NCBI GenBank assembly: GCA_900770285.1
Contig: CAAGJO010000010.1
Coordinates: 1 to 64,000 of the forward strand
Origin: Oscillospiraceae bacterium
GTDB lineage: Bacteria; Bacillota; Clostridia; Oscillospirales; Ruminococcaceae
Direction: 5' to 3'
Length of the DNA stretch: 64,000 nucleotides
A model generated the notes under the pieces. It saw nothing but the letters and a program-made list of their open reading frames with translations. It ran no database searches and was not told where the DNA came from. This document shows positions 15,406 through 24,511 of the stretch, one piece after another; the first letter of the stretch is position 1; the number at the start of each line of letters is the position of its first letter. The position numbers and the translations under genes were made by a program.

Positions 15406-15846
15406 TTGAAAAAAAACAATGCTACCATATCCCTCACAAGCTATCAGAATGACGGTGAAAATTCCGACACATCTGAAATTATAACTGTGGGAGATTTCAG
15501 CAAAAAGAATGACCATTTTGAAATTTCATATAAGGAAACGGAAGCTACAGGCTATGAAGGCTGCATTACAAAGCTTTCGGTTTTTGATAACAAAAAAATC
15601 ATAATGAACCGCACAGGCAATTTTTTTTCCAATCTTATAATTGAGAAATCAAAAAAGCATTTTTGCCAATACGGCACGCCTTACGGTGAAATGATTGTCG
15701 GCATTACAACGAAAGAAATAACCTCTGACCTTAACAATGACGGCGGCAGGGTTAATTTCAAATATGTAATTGATATTAATTCAAGCTATGTAAGTGATTT
15801 CGATGTAACTATAGATGTTAAAAAGCAAGGAGAAAATACGTTATGA
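15406..15846 (+). CDS. DUF1934 beta-barrel protein (YwiB-like)
   Basis: A 146-residue protein beginning with TTG, fixed by GGAGGA about 9 nt upstream. It is rich in alternating strands (ISLTSYQNDG, TGNFFSNLII, YGTPYGEMIVGITTKE, FKYVIDINSS) as in the calycin-like DUF1934 family. Position supports the call: in Bacillus subtilis ywiB lies directly before argS, and here the stop codon overlaps the argS start (ATGA). The function of the family is unknown. Confidence 0.82.
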   Translation: MKKNNATISLTSYQNDGENSDTSEIITVGDFSKKNDHFEISYKETEATGYEGCITKLSVFDNKKIIMNRTGNFFSNLIIEKSKKHFCQYGTPYGEMIVGITTKEITSDLNNDGGRVNFKYVIDINSSYVSDFDVTIDVKKQGENTL

Positions 15847-17531
15847 CTAATTTAATGAATGACGCTGCCACAGAGGTAAAAGAACTTATTTTAAAGGCTT
15901 TGGGAGAATGTGTTGCCGAAGGTTCCCTCTCTGCCGAGCCGATACCTCTGTTCAATGTTGAAATTCCTGCCGATCCGAAAAACGGTGACCTTTCAACAAA
16001 TGTTGCAATGGTTTGTGCTAAAGTTTTCAGAATGGCACCAAGAAAAATTGCCGATTTAATTTGCGGAAAGGTATACCTTAACGGCTCTTATTTCTCAAAA
16101 TGCGAAGCCGCAGGCGCAGGCTTTATAAACTTTTTCTTTGCTCCCAAGTGGCTTGCAAAAACAGTTTCCGCTGTTTTGAATGACGGCGGACATTACGGTG
16201 AAACAGATATGGGAAAAGGCAAAAAAGTACTTGTTGAATTTGTTTCTGCCAACCCCACCGGTCCTATGCATATCGGAAATGCTCGCGGCGGAGCAATCGG
16301 TGACTGCCTTTCATCAGTGCTTGAAAAAGCAGGCTACGAGGTTTCAAGAGAATTTTACGTCAACGACGCAGGAAACCAGATTGAAAAGTTCAAGTCCTCT
16401 CTTGAAGCAAGATATCTCCAACTTTACAAAGATAACATTGAAATGCCTGAGAATGCCTATCTGGGCGACGATATTAAGGAACACGCAAAGAATTTTGCAG
16501 ATATACACGGCGACAAGTATGTTGATGCTCCGTCAGAAGAAAGACGCCAGGCTCTCTGCGATTACGCTTTGCCAATCAATATCGCAAACCTTGAAAAGGA
16601 TTTGAAGAAATACCGCATTGTTTATGACAAATGGTTTCATGAAAGCACTCTACACGAAAGCGGTGCTGTTACGGATATTATTGAAAAGCTGAAAGAAAGC
16701 GGCTACACATATGAACAGGACGGTGCTCTTTGGTTCAAGTCCTCCGAACTGGGAGATGAAAAAGACCGTGTGCTTATTCGTGACAACGGTATTCCGACAT
16801 ATTTTGTTCCCGATATTGCATATCATTACAACAAGCTGGTGACAAGAGGCTATGATAAAGCCATTGACATTCTGGGTGCCGACCATCATGGCTATATTCC
16901 AAGAATGAAAGCAGCTATGAAGGCTCTTGGTGTAGATGACAACAAGCTTGACATGGTTATAATGCAAATGGTTAACCTTATCCGTGATGGCGAAAAGTAC
17001 AAGCTTTCAAAACGTTCGGGAAAAGCCATTACTCTTTCAACACTGCTTGAAGAAATACCTATTGATGCTGCAAGATTTTTCTTCAACCTCCGTGAACCTA
17101 ACTCTCACTTCGACTTTGACCTTGACCTTGCAGTTTCAGAAACATCTCAGAACCCTGTTTATTATGTTCAGTATGCTCATGCAAGAATTTGTTCAGTTCT
17201 CAGAAAACTTGACGAACAAGGCATAAAATATGACCTGAACAACACAGAATGTCTTGAAAATCTTGACACACCCGAAGAACGTGAGCTTATCAAGCACATG
17301 GCTGATCTGCCTAATGTCATCAACGAGTCAGCAAAGAACTATGACCCTGCAAAAATCACAAAGTATGTAATCGACCTTGCAACACTGTATCACAGATTCT
17401 ACAATAATTGCAGAATCATAGGCGAGGAAGAAAATATTATGCAGGCAAGAATTTGTCTTTCAGCAGCTGTTAAACAGATTATAAAGAACATACTTGATAT
17501 GCTGAAAATCACCTGTCCCGAATCCATGTAG
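15843..17531 (+). CDS. argS: Arginyl-tRNA synthetase
   Basis: This class I synthetase charges tRNA-Arg. The 562-residue protein shows the N-terminal Add1 domain, the HIGH-type motif HIGNARGGAIGD (about residues 137-148), the KMSKS equivalent KLSKRSGKAITL, and the C-terminal anticodon-binding DALR domain. Its ATG overlaps the DUF1934 stop codon by 4 nt, so the pair is translationally coupled. Confidence 0.97.
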   Translation: MTNLMNDAATEVKELILKALGECVAEGSLSAEPIPLFNVEIPADPKNGDLSTNVAMVCAKVFRMAPRKIADLICGKVYLNGSYFSKCEAAGAGFINFFFAPKWLAKTVSAVLNDGGHYGETDMGKGKKVLVEFVSANPTGPMHIGNARGGAIGDCLSSVLEKAGYEVSREFYVNDAGNQIEKFKSSLEARYLQLYKDNIEMPENAYLGDDIKEHAKNFADIHGDKYVDAPSEERRQALCDYALPINIANLEKDLKKYRIVYDKWFHESTLHESGAVTDIIEKLKESGYTYEQDGALWFKSSELGDEKDRVLIRDNGIPTYFVPDIAYHYNKLVTRGYDKAIDILGADHHGYIPRMKAAMKALGVDDNKLDMVIMQMVNLIRDGEKYKLSKRSGKAITLSTLLEEIPIDAARFFFNLREPNSHFDFDLDLAVSETSQNPVYYVQYAHARICSVLRKLDEQGIKYDLNNTECLENLDTPEERELIKHMADLPNVINESAKNYDPAKITKYVIDLATLYHRFYNNCRIIGEEENIMQARICLSAAVKQIIKNILDMLKITCPESM

Positions 17532-17540
17532 TGCTAGCCC

Positions 17541-17643
17541 GCACGGGGCAATACGGGACTATTTGACCGTTACATTGTCTTTGTACCCGCGACGCAGGTT
17601 GGATAAACCATAAGCAATGGTGCAGGGCGCACGGGGCAATACG
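17541..17643. repeat. Pair of GC-rich direct repeats downstream of argS
   Basis: GCACGGGGCAATACG occurs at 17541-17555 and 17629-17643. Similar GC-rich text (CGCACGGGATAATAC) ends the gene at 27.5 kb, and GGGACTATCTG near purA resembles GGGACTATTTG here. It looks like a degenerate dispersed repeat family sitting at gene ends. Confidence 0.4.
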
Positions 17644-17660
17644 ATATGAACAGACAACAA

Positions 17661-17699
17661 AAAGCGAGAGATCTCAATAATGAGATTTCTCGCTTTTTT
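17661..17699. terminator. Bidirectional terminator between argS and the aminopeptidase gene
   Basis: A 15-bp stem (17661-17675 with 17682-17696, one wobble pair) is flanked by A and T runs on both sides, so it works for both converging genes. Confidence 0.85.
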
Positions 17700-17709
17700 A
17701 TGTGTAATA

Positions 17710-19125
17710 TTAATCCTTTGACTCAAAGAAAACTGAAAATGCCTTATAAGCCATATAAACATCAATTTTTGATGTAACCTCAAAAGGTGCATGCATTGAA
17801 AGAACAGGAACGCCCACATCTATAACATCAATGTCAAGGTTTGCGATATACTGTGCAACCGTTCCGCCGCCGCCTTCGTCAACCTTTCCAAGCTCTCCTG
17901 TCTGCCAGATAACGCCTTCTTTGTCGAAAAGTCTGCGTATCTTACCAACAAACTCGGCAGAGGCGTCGGAAGTTCCGGATTTGCCTCTTGAACCGGTGAA
18001 CTTTGTGGCAACCACTCCATAGTTGAGCTGTGATGCATTGCGTATCTCGTTAACATCAGCGAATGTCGGGTCAACAGCTGCATTTACATCAGCTGACAAA
18101 CATTCAGATGCTGACATTACATTGTATCCTTCAAAGCCCTGCATTTTTGCAAGATTGTTTATAAAATATGGAAGATATGAGCTGTTCAGACCTGTATTTC
18201 CGTCACTTCCGGTTTCTTCCTTGTCGGTAAGCACTGTAAGGCAAGTATATGCAGGATTTTTGCACTTGATGATAGCCTGAAGAGCAGGATATGCACAAAC
18301 CTTGTCGTCCTGACCGTAAGCTCCGATCATACTTCTGTCAAATCCCAGATCAGATGCCTTAAACTGCGGAACAGCCTCAAGCTCTGCGGAAATGAAATCG
18401 TCCTCAACAATTCCATACTTCTCATTCAGTATTTTCATAATGTTAAGCTTAACCTTGTTTGAAATTTTGTCATCCTTGAACGGACGTGAACCAACCAGAA
18501 TATTAAGCTCTTCTCCCTTGACAATTTCAGGAGCAGTTCTCTTCATCTGCTGATTTGCAAGATGCGGAAGCAAATCTGTTACGCAGAAAACAGGATCATC
18601 TTTATCCTCGCCGATATTTACCGTAACCGTTTCTCCGTCTGCCTTTACAATTACACCGTGCAGTGAAAGCGGAATAGCTGTCCACTGATATTTCTTGATC
18701 CCCCCGTAGTAATGTGTTTTAAAAAGTGCAAGCTCAAGATCTTCATAAAGGGGATTCTGCTTTAAATCAAGTCTTGGTGAATCAATATGTGCAGCGGCAA
18801 TTTTTATGCCCTCTGACAACGGTTTTGTACCCATAACACCCAGGATTACAGCCTTGCCTCTGTTATTGTAATAGAACTTGTCCCCTGCTTTGTACTCTTT
18901 GTCCAGAGCAAATTTTTCAAAGCCGTTTTTTTCTGCAAGCTCCTGAGCCTTTGCTGTAAATTCACGTTCTGTCTTTGCAGAGTTAAGGAAATTCTTATAT
19001 CCCTCCGCAAATTTATCTGCTTTTTTAAGCTTTTCATCGCTTAAAACAAGTCCTCCGTTTTTGTGATCTGAAAGCAGCTTTTCCGAAAGCTTTTCAGCCT
19101 GTGTTTTTTCTTTTTTCTTTTCCAT
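17710..19125 (-). CDS. M18 family aminopeptidase
   Basis: A dinuclear zinc aminopeptidase. AHIDSPRLDLKQNPLY carries the first zinc His, DKEETGSDG the catalytic Glu region, SADVNAAVDPTF the bridging Asp region, and SMHAPFEVTSKIDVY the last zinc His. I use the ATG at 19125 (MEKKKEKTQAEK), since AAAGGTGG lies 8 nt upstream and an in-frame GTG at 19137 falls inside that site; 471 residues. No signal peptide is visible, so it is cytoplasmic. It probably trims peptides with acidic N-termini, as known for the family. Confidence 0.93.
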   Translation of the reverse strand: MEKKKEKTQAEKLSEKLLSDHKNGGLVLSDEKLKKADKFAEGYKNFLNSAKTEREFTAKAQELAEKNGFEKFALDKEYKAGDKFYYNNRGKAVILGVMGTKPLSEGIKIAAAHIDSPRLDLKQNPLYEDLELALFKTHYYGGIKKYQWTAIPLSLHGVIVKADGETVTVNIGEDKDDPVFCVTDLLPHLANQQMKRTAPEIVKGEELNILVGSRPFKDDKISNKVKLNIMKILNEKYGIVEDDFISAELEAVPQFKASDLGFDRSMIGAYGQDDKVCAYPALQAIIKCKNPAYTCLTVLTDKEETGSDGNTGLNSSYLPYFINNLAKMQGFEGYNVMSASECLSADVNAAVDPTFADVNEIRNASQLNYGVVATKFTGSRGKSGTSDASAEFVGKIRRLFDKEGVIWQTGELGKVDEGGGGTVAQYIANLDIDVIDVGVPVLSMHAPFEVTSKIDVYMAYKAFSVFFESKD

Positions 19126-19217
19126 TTTTATAACCACCTTTAAAGTAAAATATTATTATGCATATATCAGTTTATTTATTATTCTGCGTTTATCCGAAAA
19201 TATAACGCCTGTGCTTA

Positions 19218-19835
19218 TTAGTCATTTTCTAAAATTTCTTTATATTTTTTATAAGCTTTTGTTACCTTGTTCACATAATTCTGCGTTACGTCTGAGGGAA
19301 TATCGCTTACATTGAATTTTTCTTTGCTGATAGTTCCGTCCTCTATCCAACCGTCAACCGCTCCCATTCCGCCATGATATGCCGCCGCTGCAATCTGATA
19401 ATTGTCATAGCGATCATATAAATATTTCAACATATATGTGCCGTACCGTATGTTATGCTCTGGCGTGTACATATCGTCAAAGGACTTGCTTTCATTGTCG
19501 TCAAGACGGTATTTCACCCAATTATATGCCTCAGGCATCAACTGCATTAATCCCCTTGCGCCAACTTCTGAGGTAGCTTCAGGGTCAAAATGGCTTTCCG
19601 TATGAATAATCGCATAAACAAATGCAGGGTCAATGTCAAATTCCTCAGCATTTTTCAGAACAAGCTCCTCATACTTCACAGGATAAGTAAACCTGCTTGG
19701 ACTTACCTTTTTCAGTTCCTGTGATATAGTATCAAAATGGTATGCAACACATAAACAGCCCACAAGAATTAAAAGCATAACTATGGGAAAAAGCCTTATT
19801 TTTCTGCTTTTATTTTTAGCTTTATTTTGTGCCAT
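19218..19835 (-). CDS. Lytic murein transglycosylase (SLT domain)
   Basis: The 205-residue protein has a basic N-terminus and one membrane segment (LFPIVMLLILVGCLCVAYHF), then a soluble lytic transglycosylase domain. AIIHTESHFDPEATSEVGARG contains the catalytic Glu and the GLMQLMP signature follows; AAAYHGGMGAVDGW is the downstream block. It cleaves the MurNAc-GlcNAc bond outside the membrane. Its start overlaps the end of coaE by 14 nt, in a unit prfA-tsaC-coaE-slt. Confidence 0.92.
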   Translation of the reverse strand: MAQNKAKNKSRKIRLFPIVMLLILVGCLCVAYHFDTISQELKKVSPSRFTYPVKYEELVLKNAEEFDIDPAFVYAIIHTESHFDPEATSEVGARGLMQLMPEAYNWVKYRLDDNESKSFDDMYTPEHNIRYGTYMLKYLYDRYDNYQIAAAAYHGGMGAVDGWIEDGTISKEKFNVSDIPSDVTQNYVNKVTKAYKKYKEILEND

Positions 19836-20439
19836 TTAATCTTCTTTTAATCTCCTTTGAAATTTCTTCACACTGCTTTTTTGCAAAGCTTTCATCTTCG
19901 TTATTTTCTATTGTATAATCAGAATGGTTTTTAAAAAACATCTCTGATTTTTGTGAATCAAAACGCTTTTCAATAAGCTCACGGGAAATCTTATCCCTCT
20001 GCGCAATTCGGCTCATGCGTATATCTCTTTCTGCCACACAGCTTACAATGCAGTCGCAAAGCTTATCCAGCCCCGATTCAAACAAAGTGGGGGCGTCAAG
20101 CATTATATATTTTTCACCTTTTGCTGCAAGTATTTCAATTTCAGTTTTTATATCTTCTATTATAAACGGGAAAATAGTATTGTTCAAAAGCTCCAGCTTA
20201 TTCTTGTCGCTGAAAACTATTTCAGCAAGTGCCTGCCTGTCAAGGTCAAGCTCACTGCTGAAACAGCTTGGAAAATATCCTTGCAGTGCCTTGCAGCAGT
20301 CACTGCCTTTTTTCGTAACATTTTTTGCAATAACATCACAGTCCACTGCGGCAAAACCATTTTCAACAAAGAATTTGCTTACAGTAGTCTTTCCTGCACC
20401 GCTTTGTCCTGTCAGTCCTATAATCAGATAATTTTTCAA
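19822..20439 (-). CDS. coaE: Dephospho-CoA kinase
   Basis: It phosphorylates dephospho-CoA, the last step of CoA synthesis. The P-loop GLTGQSGAGKTTVSKF is at residues 8-23, and DAPTLFESGLDK and RIAQRDKI are the lid and base-binding blocks. The start is a TTG that overlaps the tsaC stop (TTGA), with AGGTGAT 7 nt upstream; 205 residues. Confidence 0.93.
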   Translation of the reverse strand: MKNYLIIGLTGQSGAGKTTVSKFFVENGFAAVDCDVIAKNVTKKGSDCCKALQGYFPSCFSSELDLDRQALAEIVFSDKNKLELLNNTIFPFIIEDIKTEIEILAAKGEKYIMLDAPTLFESGLDKLCDCIVSCVAERDIRMSRIAQRDKISRELIEKRFDSQKSEMFFKNHSDYTIENNEDESFAKKQCEEISKEIKRRLNGTK

Positions 20440-21455
20440 AGTTTTATCACCTGAAATCCTGCCGCACGCAAAAGTCTGTTATACACAGCAAGTCCCACTT
20501 CTGTCTTGTGAGGACATCTTGCATATACCTTTTTTGCCCTGCGATTGTCCAGTTCACGAAGAGTATCAAAAAGCAGTCTTGCCTGCTCTGCGTCAGTTTT
20601 TCCGTATGAAATAAAAGGTATGTCAATGCCATTTAAATCATCATCGGTAAAAGTCATGCACCATATATCTTCATGGGAATGCTCTGCAATATAACTTCTG
20701 AACTGTTCATCATTTCCTTCTATGATAGTTATATCCGCCTTTGGAGAATAATGCTTGTATTTCATTCCGGGGGAAGCTGCCTTAACATTGCCCTCCAGCA
20801 TATGCAAAACGCCTTTGTCAATAACAATGTTTCCGGTAACTTGTTCCAGGTCTTCGGGAGAAATAAACCCCGGCCGAAGAACTCTTATAGCATCCTTTTC
20901 AAATGATATGACCGTTGACTCGACCCCTACACCGCAGCTTCCTCCGTCAAGAATACAAGGAATCTTCCCTGCCATATCGTTAAAAACATGCATTGCAGTA
21001 GTTGGTGATGGGCTTCCTGATATATTCGCCGACGGTGCTGCCAAAGGCAATCCACTCATTTTTATAAGTCTTTGAGCTGTCTTATGGGATGGAAAACGTA
21101 TTCCCACAGTGTCAAGTCCGCCACTTGTAACCATTGGAATTTTGTCCGACTTTGGCATTATCATTGTAAGAGGTCCGGGCCAGAACTTTTCAGCGCATTT
21201 TTTTGCAAGACATGGAACTTCTGTTACAATATCCTCCAGCATATCCAGATCCGCAATATGCACAATAAGGGGATTGTCGGAGGGTCGGCCCTTCGCCTTG
21301 AAAATTTCTGCCACAGCCTGCTCATCAAAAGCATTTGCCGCAAGGCCATAAACGGTTTCTGTAGGCATACCGACTACCATGCCCTGCTGTATAAATTCAG
21401 CGGCTGTTTTTACAGACCTGTCGCTGTCGTCAAGAATTTTTGTATCAAATTTCAT
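20436..21455 (-). CDS. tsaC: L-threonylcarbamoyladenylate synthase (Sua5 type)
   Basis: It makes threonylcarbamoyl-AMP for the t6A base of tRNA. The YrdC domain shows GMVVGMPTETVYGLAANAF, KGRPSDNPL and APSANISGSPSPT. At 339 residues it has the extra C-terminal Sua5 domain, with the linker SPGMKYKHYSPKA. It starts just after the prfA stop and overlaps coaE. The prfA-sua5 link is common in Firmicutes and joins two translation-accuracy functions. Confidence 0.94.
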   Translation of the reverse strand: MKFDTKILDDSDRSVKTAAEFIQQGMVVGMPTETVYGLAANAFDEQAVAEIFKAKGRPSDNPLIVHIADLDMLEDIVTEVPCLAKKCAEKFWPGPLTMIMPKSDKIPMVTSGGLDTVGIRFPSHKTAQRLIKMSGLPLAAPSANISGSPSPTTAMHVFNDMAGKIPCILDGGSCGVGVESTVISFEKDAIRVLRPGFISPEDLEQVTGNIVIDKGVLHMLEGNVKAASPGMKYKHYSPKADITIIEGNDEQFRSYIAEHSHEDIWCMTFTDDDLNGIDIPFISYGKTDAEQARLLFDTLRELDNRRAKKVYARCPHKTEVGLAVYNRLLRAAGFQVIKL

Positions 21456-21457
21456 GA

Positions 21458-22537
21458 TTAGGCTTCTTCCTGCTTAGCAAGCTTTGCAGCCTGGTCGGCT
21501 GTTGCGAGGGCGTCAATAACTTCGTCCAGATTTCCGTTTAGTATACTGTCCAGCTTATAAAGAGTTAAGCCGATGCGGTGATCCGAAACTCTGCTCTCAG
21601 GATAGTTATATGTTCTGATGCGTTCCGAACGGTCACCCGAACCAATCTGTGAACGTCTTTCCGATGCAATTTTATTATCATGCTCAGCCTGTTTCATATC
21701 CAGAAGTCTTGAGCGCAAAACTCTCAGTGCCTTGTCCTTATTTTTATACTGTGAACGCTCGTCCTGACACTCAACGACCATTCCTGTGGGAAGATGAGTT
21801 ATACGTATAGCTGACGATGTTTTATTGATATGCTGTCCGCCTGCTCCTGAAGAACGGAATACATCAATTCTCAGATCTTTTTCTTCATCAAGGTCAAGCT
21901 CAACCTCTTCCGCTTCAGGCAAAACCGCAACAGTTACAGTTGAGGTATGAACACGTCCCTGAGATTCAGTTTCAGGAACACGCTGAACACGGTGAACACC
22001 GCTTTCATATTTCAGTCTTGAATATGCTCCTTCGCCCTCAATAGAGAAAACAACTTCCTTGCAGCCCCCAAGCTCAGTTTCATTAATGTTCATAACTTCA
22101 ACATTCCAGTTCTTCTGGGCAGCATAAAGGCTGTACATTCTATAAAGAGAATGAGCAAACAAAGCAGCTTCTTCACCGCCTGCGCCGCTGCGTATTTCCA
22201 CAATGACATTTTTAGAATCATTAGGGTCTTTAGGAAGCAAGAGAATTTTAATCTCATCGCTGAGGGTTTCAAGCTGTTTTTTGCTTTCATCAAGCTGTTC
22301 CTGCGCCATTTCCTTAAGTTCTTTATCCAAGCCCCCGGCTTCAAGCAGTTCTACGGCTTCATCATTAGCAGTTTTGGCGGCATTATATTCCTTGATTTTT
22401 TCAACAATAGGTTCAAGGTTTTTATATTCTTTCATAAGTTCTGTATACTGATCACGGTCATTAACCACTTCCGGCTGCATAAGCTTTTCATTTATTTCAT
22501 TAAATCTATCTTCAAGTGTTCTTAATTTTTCAAACAT
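21458..22537 (-). CDS. prfA: Peptide chain release factor 1
   Basis: RF1 ends translation at UAA and UAG. The 359-residue protein has the GGQ loop in [15 protein letters not shown]. The codon-reading PxT motif is PET within [10 protein letters not shown], which marks RF1 rather than RF2 (SPF). It heads the prfA-tsaC-coaE-slt unit. The usual prmC partner is not adjacent. Confidence 0.97.
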   Translation of the reverse strand: MFEKLRTLEDRFNEINEKLMQPEVVNDRDQYTELMKEYKNLEPIVEKIKEYNAAKTANDEAVELLEAGGLDKELKEMAQEQLDESKKQLETLSDEIKILLLPKDPNDSKNVIVEIRSGAGGEEAALFAHSLYRMYSLYAAQKNWNVEVMNINETELGGCKEVVFSIEGEGAYSRLKYESGVHRVQRVPETESQGRVHTSTVTVAVLPEAEEVELDLDEEKDLRIDVFRSSGAGGQHINKTSSAIRITHLPTGMVVECQDERSQYKNKDKALRVLRSRLLDMKQAEHDNKIASERRSQIGSGDRSERIRTYNYPESRVSDHRIGLTLYKLDSILNGNLDEVIDALATADQAAKLAKQEEA

Positions 22538-22592
22538 TTATATACTCCTCTTTAATATGATTTTATTACTGCAAAACACAAACCGAACTATG

Positions 22593-22781
22593 CTATGACT
22601 CTGCCTCTCTTATAACCGTTTTCACATTTTTTTCTGCCTTTGGACGTGGAATCATAAACTCGTGACCGCACCCAACACACCGCAGTCTGAAATCCATACC
22701 CGTTCTGAGCACAAGCATTTTATTTTCACCGCAAGGGTGCTTTTTTTTCATAACAAGAATATCCCCCTTTAAAATGTCCAT
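22593..22781 (-). CDS. DUF951 small zinc-ribbon-like protein
   Basis: A 62-residue protein. MKKKHPCGENKM and LRCVGCGHEFMIPR supply three Cys in a ribbon-like pattern typical of DUF951, a widespread Firmicutes family of unknown function thought to bind nucleic acid. A strong GGAGGA precedes the start. It is first behind the promoter at 22884-22912 and lies upstream of prfA, so it may lead that operon. Confidence 0.85.
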   Translation of the reverse strand: MDILKGDILVMKKKHPCGENKMLVLRTGMDFRLRCVGCGHEFMIPRPKAEKNVKTVIREAES

Positions 22782-22883
22782 AAAATCCTCCTCCCGGCAT
22801 TAATATACACAGGTTTCAATAACATCTGAAACATAACTGGTTATTATGAAAACCTCAGCTTACATAGTTATACATACAATATA

Positions 22884-22912
22884 ATTATAGCACACTTATA
22901 AAATTTTAGCAA
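22884..22912 (-). promoter_or_regulatory. Promoter upstream of the DUF951-prfA unit
   Basis: On the minus strand TTGCTA (22912-22907), 17 nt, TATAAT (22889-22884). The leader is about 100 nt with no recognised motif. Confidence 0.7.
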
Positions 22913-22940
22913 GCACAACTACTGTATGTTTAATTACAGC

Positions 22941-22978
22941 AAAAAATGCCCCCGAAAGGAAAACATTCGGAGGCATTT
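22941..22978 (-). terminator. rplM-rpsI terminator
   Basis: On the minus strand ATGCCTCCGAA pairs with TTCGGGGGCAT and is followed by a T run (plus-strand A residues at 22941-22946). Confidence 0.85.
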
Positions 22979-22997
22979 AAGCATATTGAAAGATAAA

Positions 22998-23399
22998 TTA
23001 TCTCTTTGAGAACTGAGGAGCACGACGTGCGGCTTTGAGACCGTACTTCTTTCTTTCCTTCATTCTTGGGTCACGAGTGAGGAATCCTTCTTTCTTGAGA
23101 AGAGGACGATATTCGTCACTAGCCTGGAGCAAAGCTCTTGAAAGGCCGTGTCTGATAGCACCAGCCTGACCGGTAACTCCGCCGCCTGCAACTATGCAAA
23201 CAATGTCATATTTGCCTTCTGTACCTGTTACAACGAATGGCTGACGAACGATGAGCTTGAGTGTTTCAAGGCCAAAATAATCGTCAATATCTCTGCCGTT
23301 GATTGTAATTTTGCCTGTTCCCTCATAAACACGAACACGGGCAACAGAATGTTTTCTTCTACCTGTACCATAAAGATATGGCTGTTTTGATTCGTACAT
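22998..23399 (-). CDS. rpsI: 30S ribosomal protein S9
   Basis: The 133-residue S9 starts [20 protein letters not shown] and ends in the invariant basic tail RRAPQFSKR that reaches the P-site tRNA. It follows rplM by 18 nt, the standard rplM-rpsI pair. Confidence 0.98.
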   Translation of the reverse strand: MYESKQPYLYGTGRRKHSVARVRVYEGTGKITINGRDIDDYFGLETLKLIVRQPFVVTGTEGKYDIVCIVAGGGVTGQAGAIRHGLSRALLQASDEYRPLLKKEGFLTRDPRMKERKKYGLKAARRAPQFSKR

Positions 23400-23417
23400 T
23401 AATATTGCTCCTTTCGA

Positions 23418-23846
23418 TTAAAGTTCGTATTTTTCAGGCTTCTGAGCAGCATTGTTGTGCTCTGCACCCTTGTATACTCTGAGTCTTGTAGCTTCTTTTC
23501 TGCCGAGAGAATTGCCCGGAAGCATACCCTCAACTGCAATCTTCATAGCCTTGTCAGAATGTTCAGCCATAAGCTTTCTGTACTGAACTTCCTTAAGACC
23601 GCCGATCCAACCGGTGTGCCATCTGTAATACTTGTTTTCAAGCTTCTTGCCTGTGAGAACAGCCTTGTCGCTGTTGATGATAATAACAAAATCACCGCAG
23701 TCAGCGTGTGGAGCATAGGTTGGTTTGTGTTTACCACGAAGAATGTGAGCAGCTTTTGCAGCAACTCTACCGAGAGGTTGACCCTCAGCGTCTAAAATAT
23801 ACCATTTGCGAGTAATGTCGCCTGCCTTTGGCATATATGTTGACAT
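23418..23846 (-). CDS. rplM: 50S ribosomal protein L13
   Basis: The start is ATG at 23846 (MSTYMPKAGDITRKWYILDA); a more distant ATG at 23864 precedes the GGAGGA ribosome site and is not used. It has 142 residues, with GRVAAKAAHILRGKHKP and MLPGNSLGRKEATRLRVYKG as L13 signatures. It is co-transcribed with rpsI from a consensus promoter and a structured leader. Confidence 0.98.
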   Translation of the reverse strand: MSTYMPKAGDITRKWYILDAEGQPLGRVAAKAAHILRGKHKPTYAPHADCGDFVIIINSDKAVLTGKKLENKYYRWHTGWIGGLKEVQYRKLMAEHSDKAMKIAVEGMLPGNSLGRKEATRLRVYKGAEHNNAAQKPEKYEL

Positions 23847-23879
23847 TAAAATTCCTCCATTCAAAATATAAAATTTCTG

Positions 23880-23914
23880 CCGATGCAGTGAAAAATCAGC
23901 ATGAACCGCATCGG
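23880..23914 (-). promoter_or_regulatory. Hairpin in the rplM leader, candidate L13 leader
   Basis: In the mRNA, CCGATGC (minus strand of 23908-23914) pairs with GCATCGG (minus strand of 23880-23886) around a 21-nt region. Firmicutes rplM genes often carry an autoregulatory L13 leader of about this size and place. I cannot confirm the exact consensus by eye. Confidence 0.5.
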
Positions 23915-23931
23915 AATTCGCAACGTTTAAT

Positions 23932-23960
23932 ATTATACACTACTTTCAGCCGCATGTCAA
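23932..23960 (-). promoter_or_regulatory. rplM-rpsI promoter
   Basis: On the minus strand TTGACA (23960-23955), 17 nt, TATAAT (23937-23932). Confidence 0.85.
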
Positions 23961-24100
23961 CACCCTGACCCTGATTTTTTGAAAATATATCCCTCAATCT
24001 CTTTAAATCTCTTGCATTTGCTCTCATTCTCTCGTTTTCTTGAACTTGATTTCAGATTTTTAAGCTGTCTTGAAATGAATGTATATAAATATATATAAAT

Positions 24101-24125
24101 GAAAATGGTGCCCTCTCTGGGCACC
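24101..24125 (-). terminator. Terminator of the prmA-PII-like unit
   Basis: GGTGCCC (24107-24113) pairs with GGGCACC (24119-24125) around AGAGA; the minus-strand product continues ATTTTC. The stretch from here to the rplM promoter (23961-24100) shows no gene. Confidence 0.75.
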
Positions 24126-24138
24126 CGTCCGGTAAAGC

Positions 24139-24477
24139 TTATTTTATTCCTTCAGCAAAAGTTATCGGTACACCGAAAAGTATTCCTGCATTCGGCTTGG
24201 ATAAATCTCCGGTGACCTTTGTTATAGCATCTTTTGCCTTTTCAACTTCTTCGTCCTTTACAACAAGAAAAATTGTCTTGCTCTTTGATGACGATTCATC
24301 ACCGTTCAATATGTCTCTTAAAACATTTATCATGGGCAGTGAGTCCATGTTTGATATTGACTGGGACATTCCCACACTGTCAATAGCTGTCGCTCCCTTA
24401 ATTCCTGCTTTAGCAAGTTCTTTCATTATGTCGTCTACTAAATCAATATTCTTGATTACCAAAAATAACATCTGCAT
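24139..24477 (-). CDS. PII-like small protein (GlnB-type fold)
   Basis: This 112-residue protein reads MQMLFLVIKNIDLVDDIMKE, then KAGIKGATAIDSVGMSQSI, FLVVKDEEVEKAKDAITKVTG and GILFGVPITFAEGIK. The strand-helix-strand repeats with a long T-loop-like middle fit the PII superfamily. The classical uridylylation Tyr of GlnB is absent. No ammonium transporter or glutamine synthetase is adjacent; it follows prmA by 34 nt. It may be a PII-like effector-binding protein; the ligand is unknown. Confidence 0.65.
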   Translation of the reverse strand: MQMLFLVIKNIDLVDDIMKELAKAGIKGATAIDSVGMSQSISNMDSLPMINVLRDILNGDESSSKSKTIFLVVKDEEVEKAKDAITKVTGDLSKPNAGILFGVPITFAEGIK

Positions 24478-24511
24478 TTGTCATCTTTCCTTTCTTTTTT
24501 TGTTGTCTTTT

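Noticed and set aside
15405..15410. The TTG start of the DUF1934 gene suggesting an upstream truncation
   Set aside because: GGAGGA is well spaced before the TTG and no in-frame coding sequence continues upstream; TTG starts recur in this genome.
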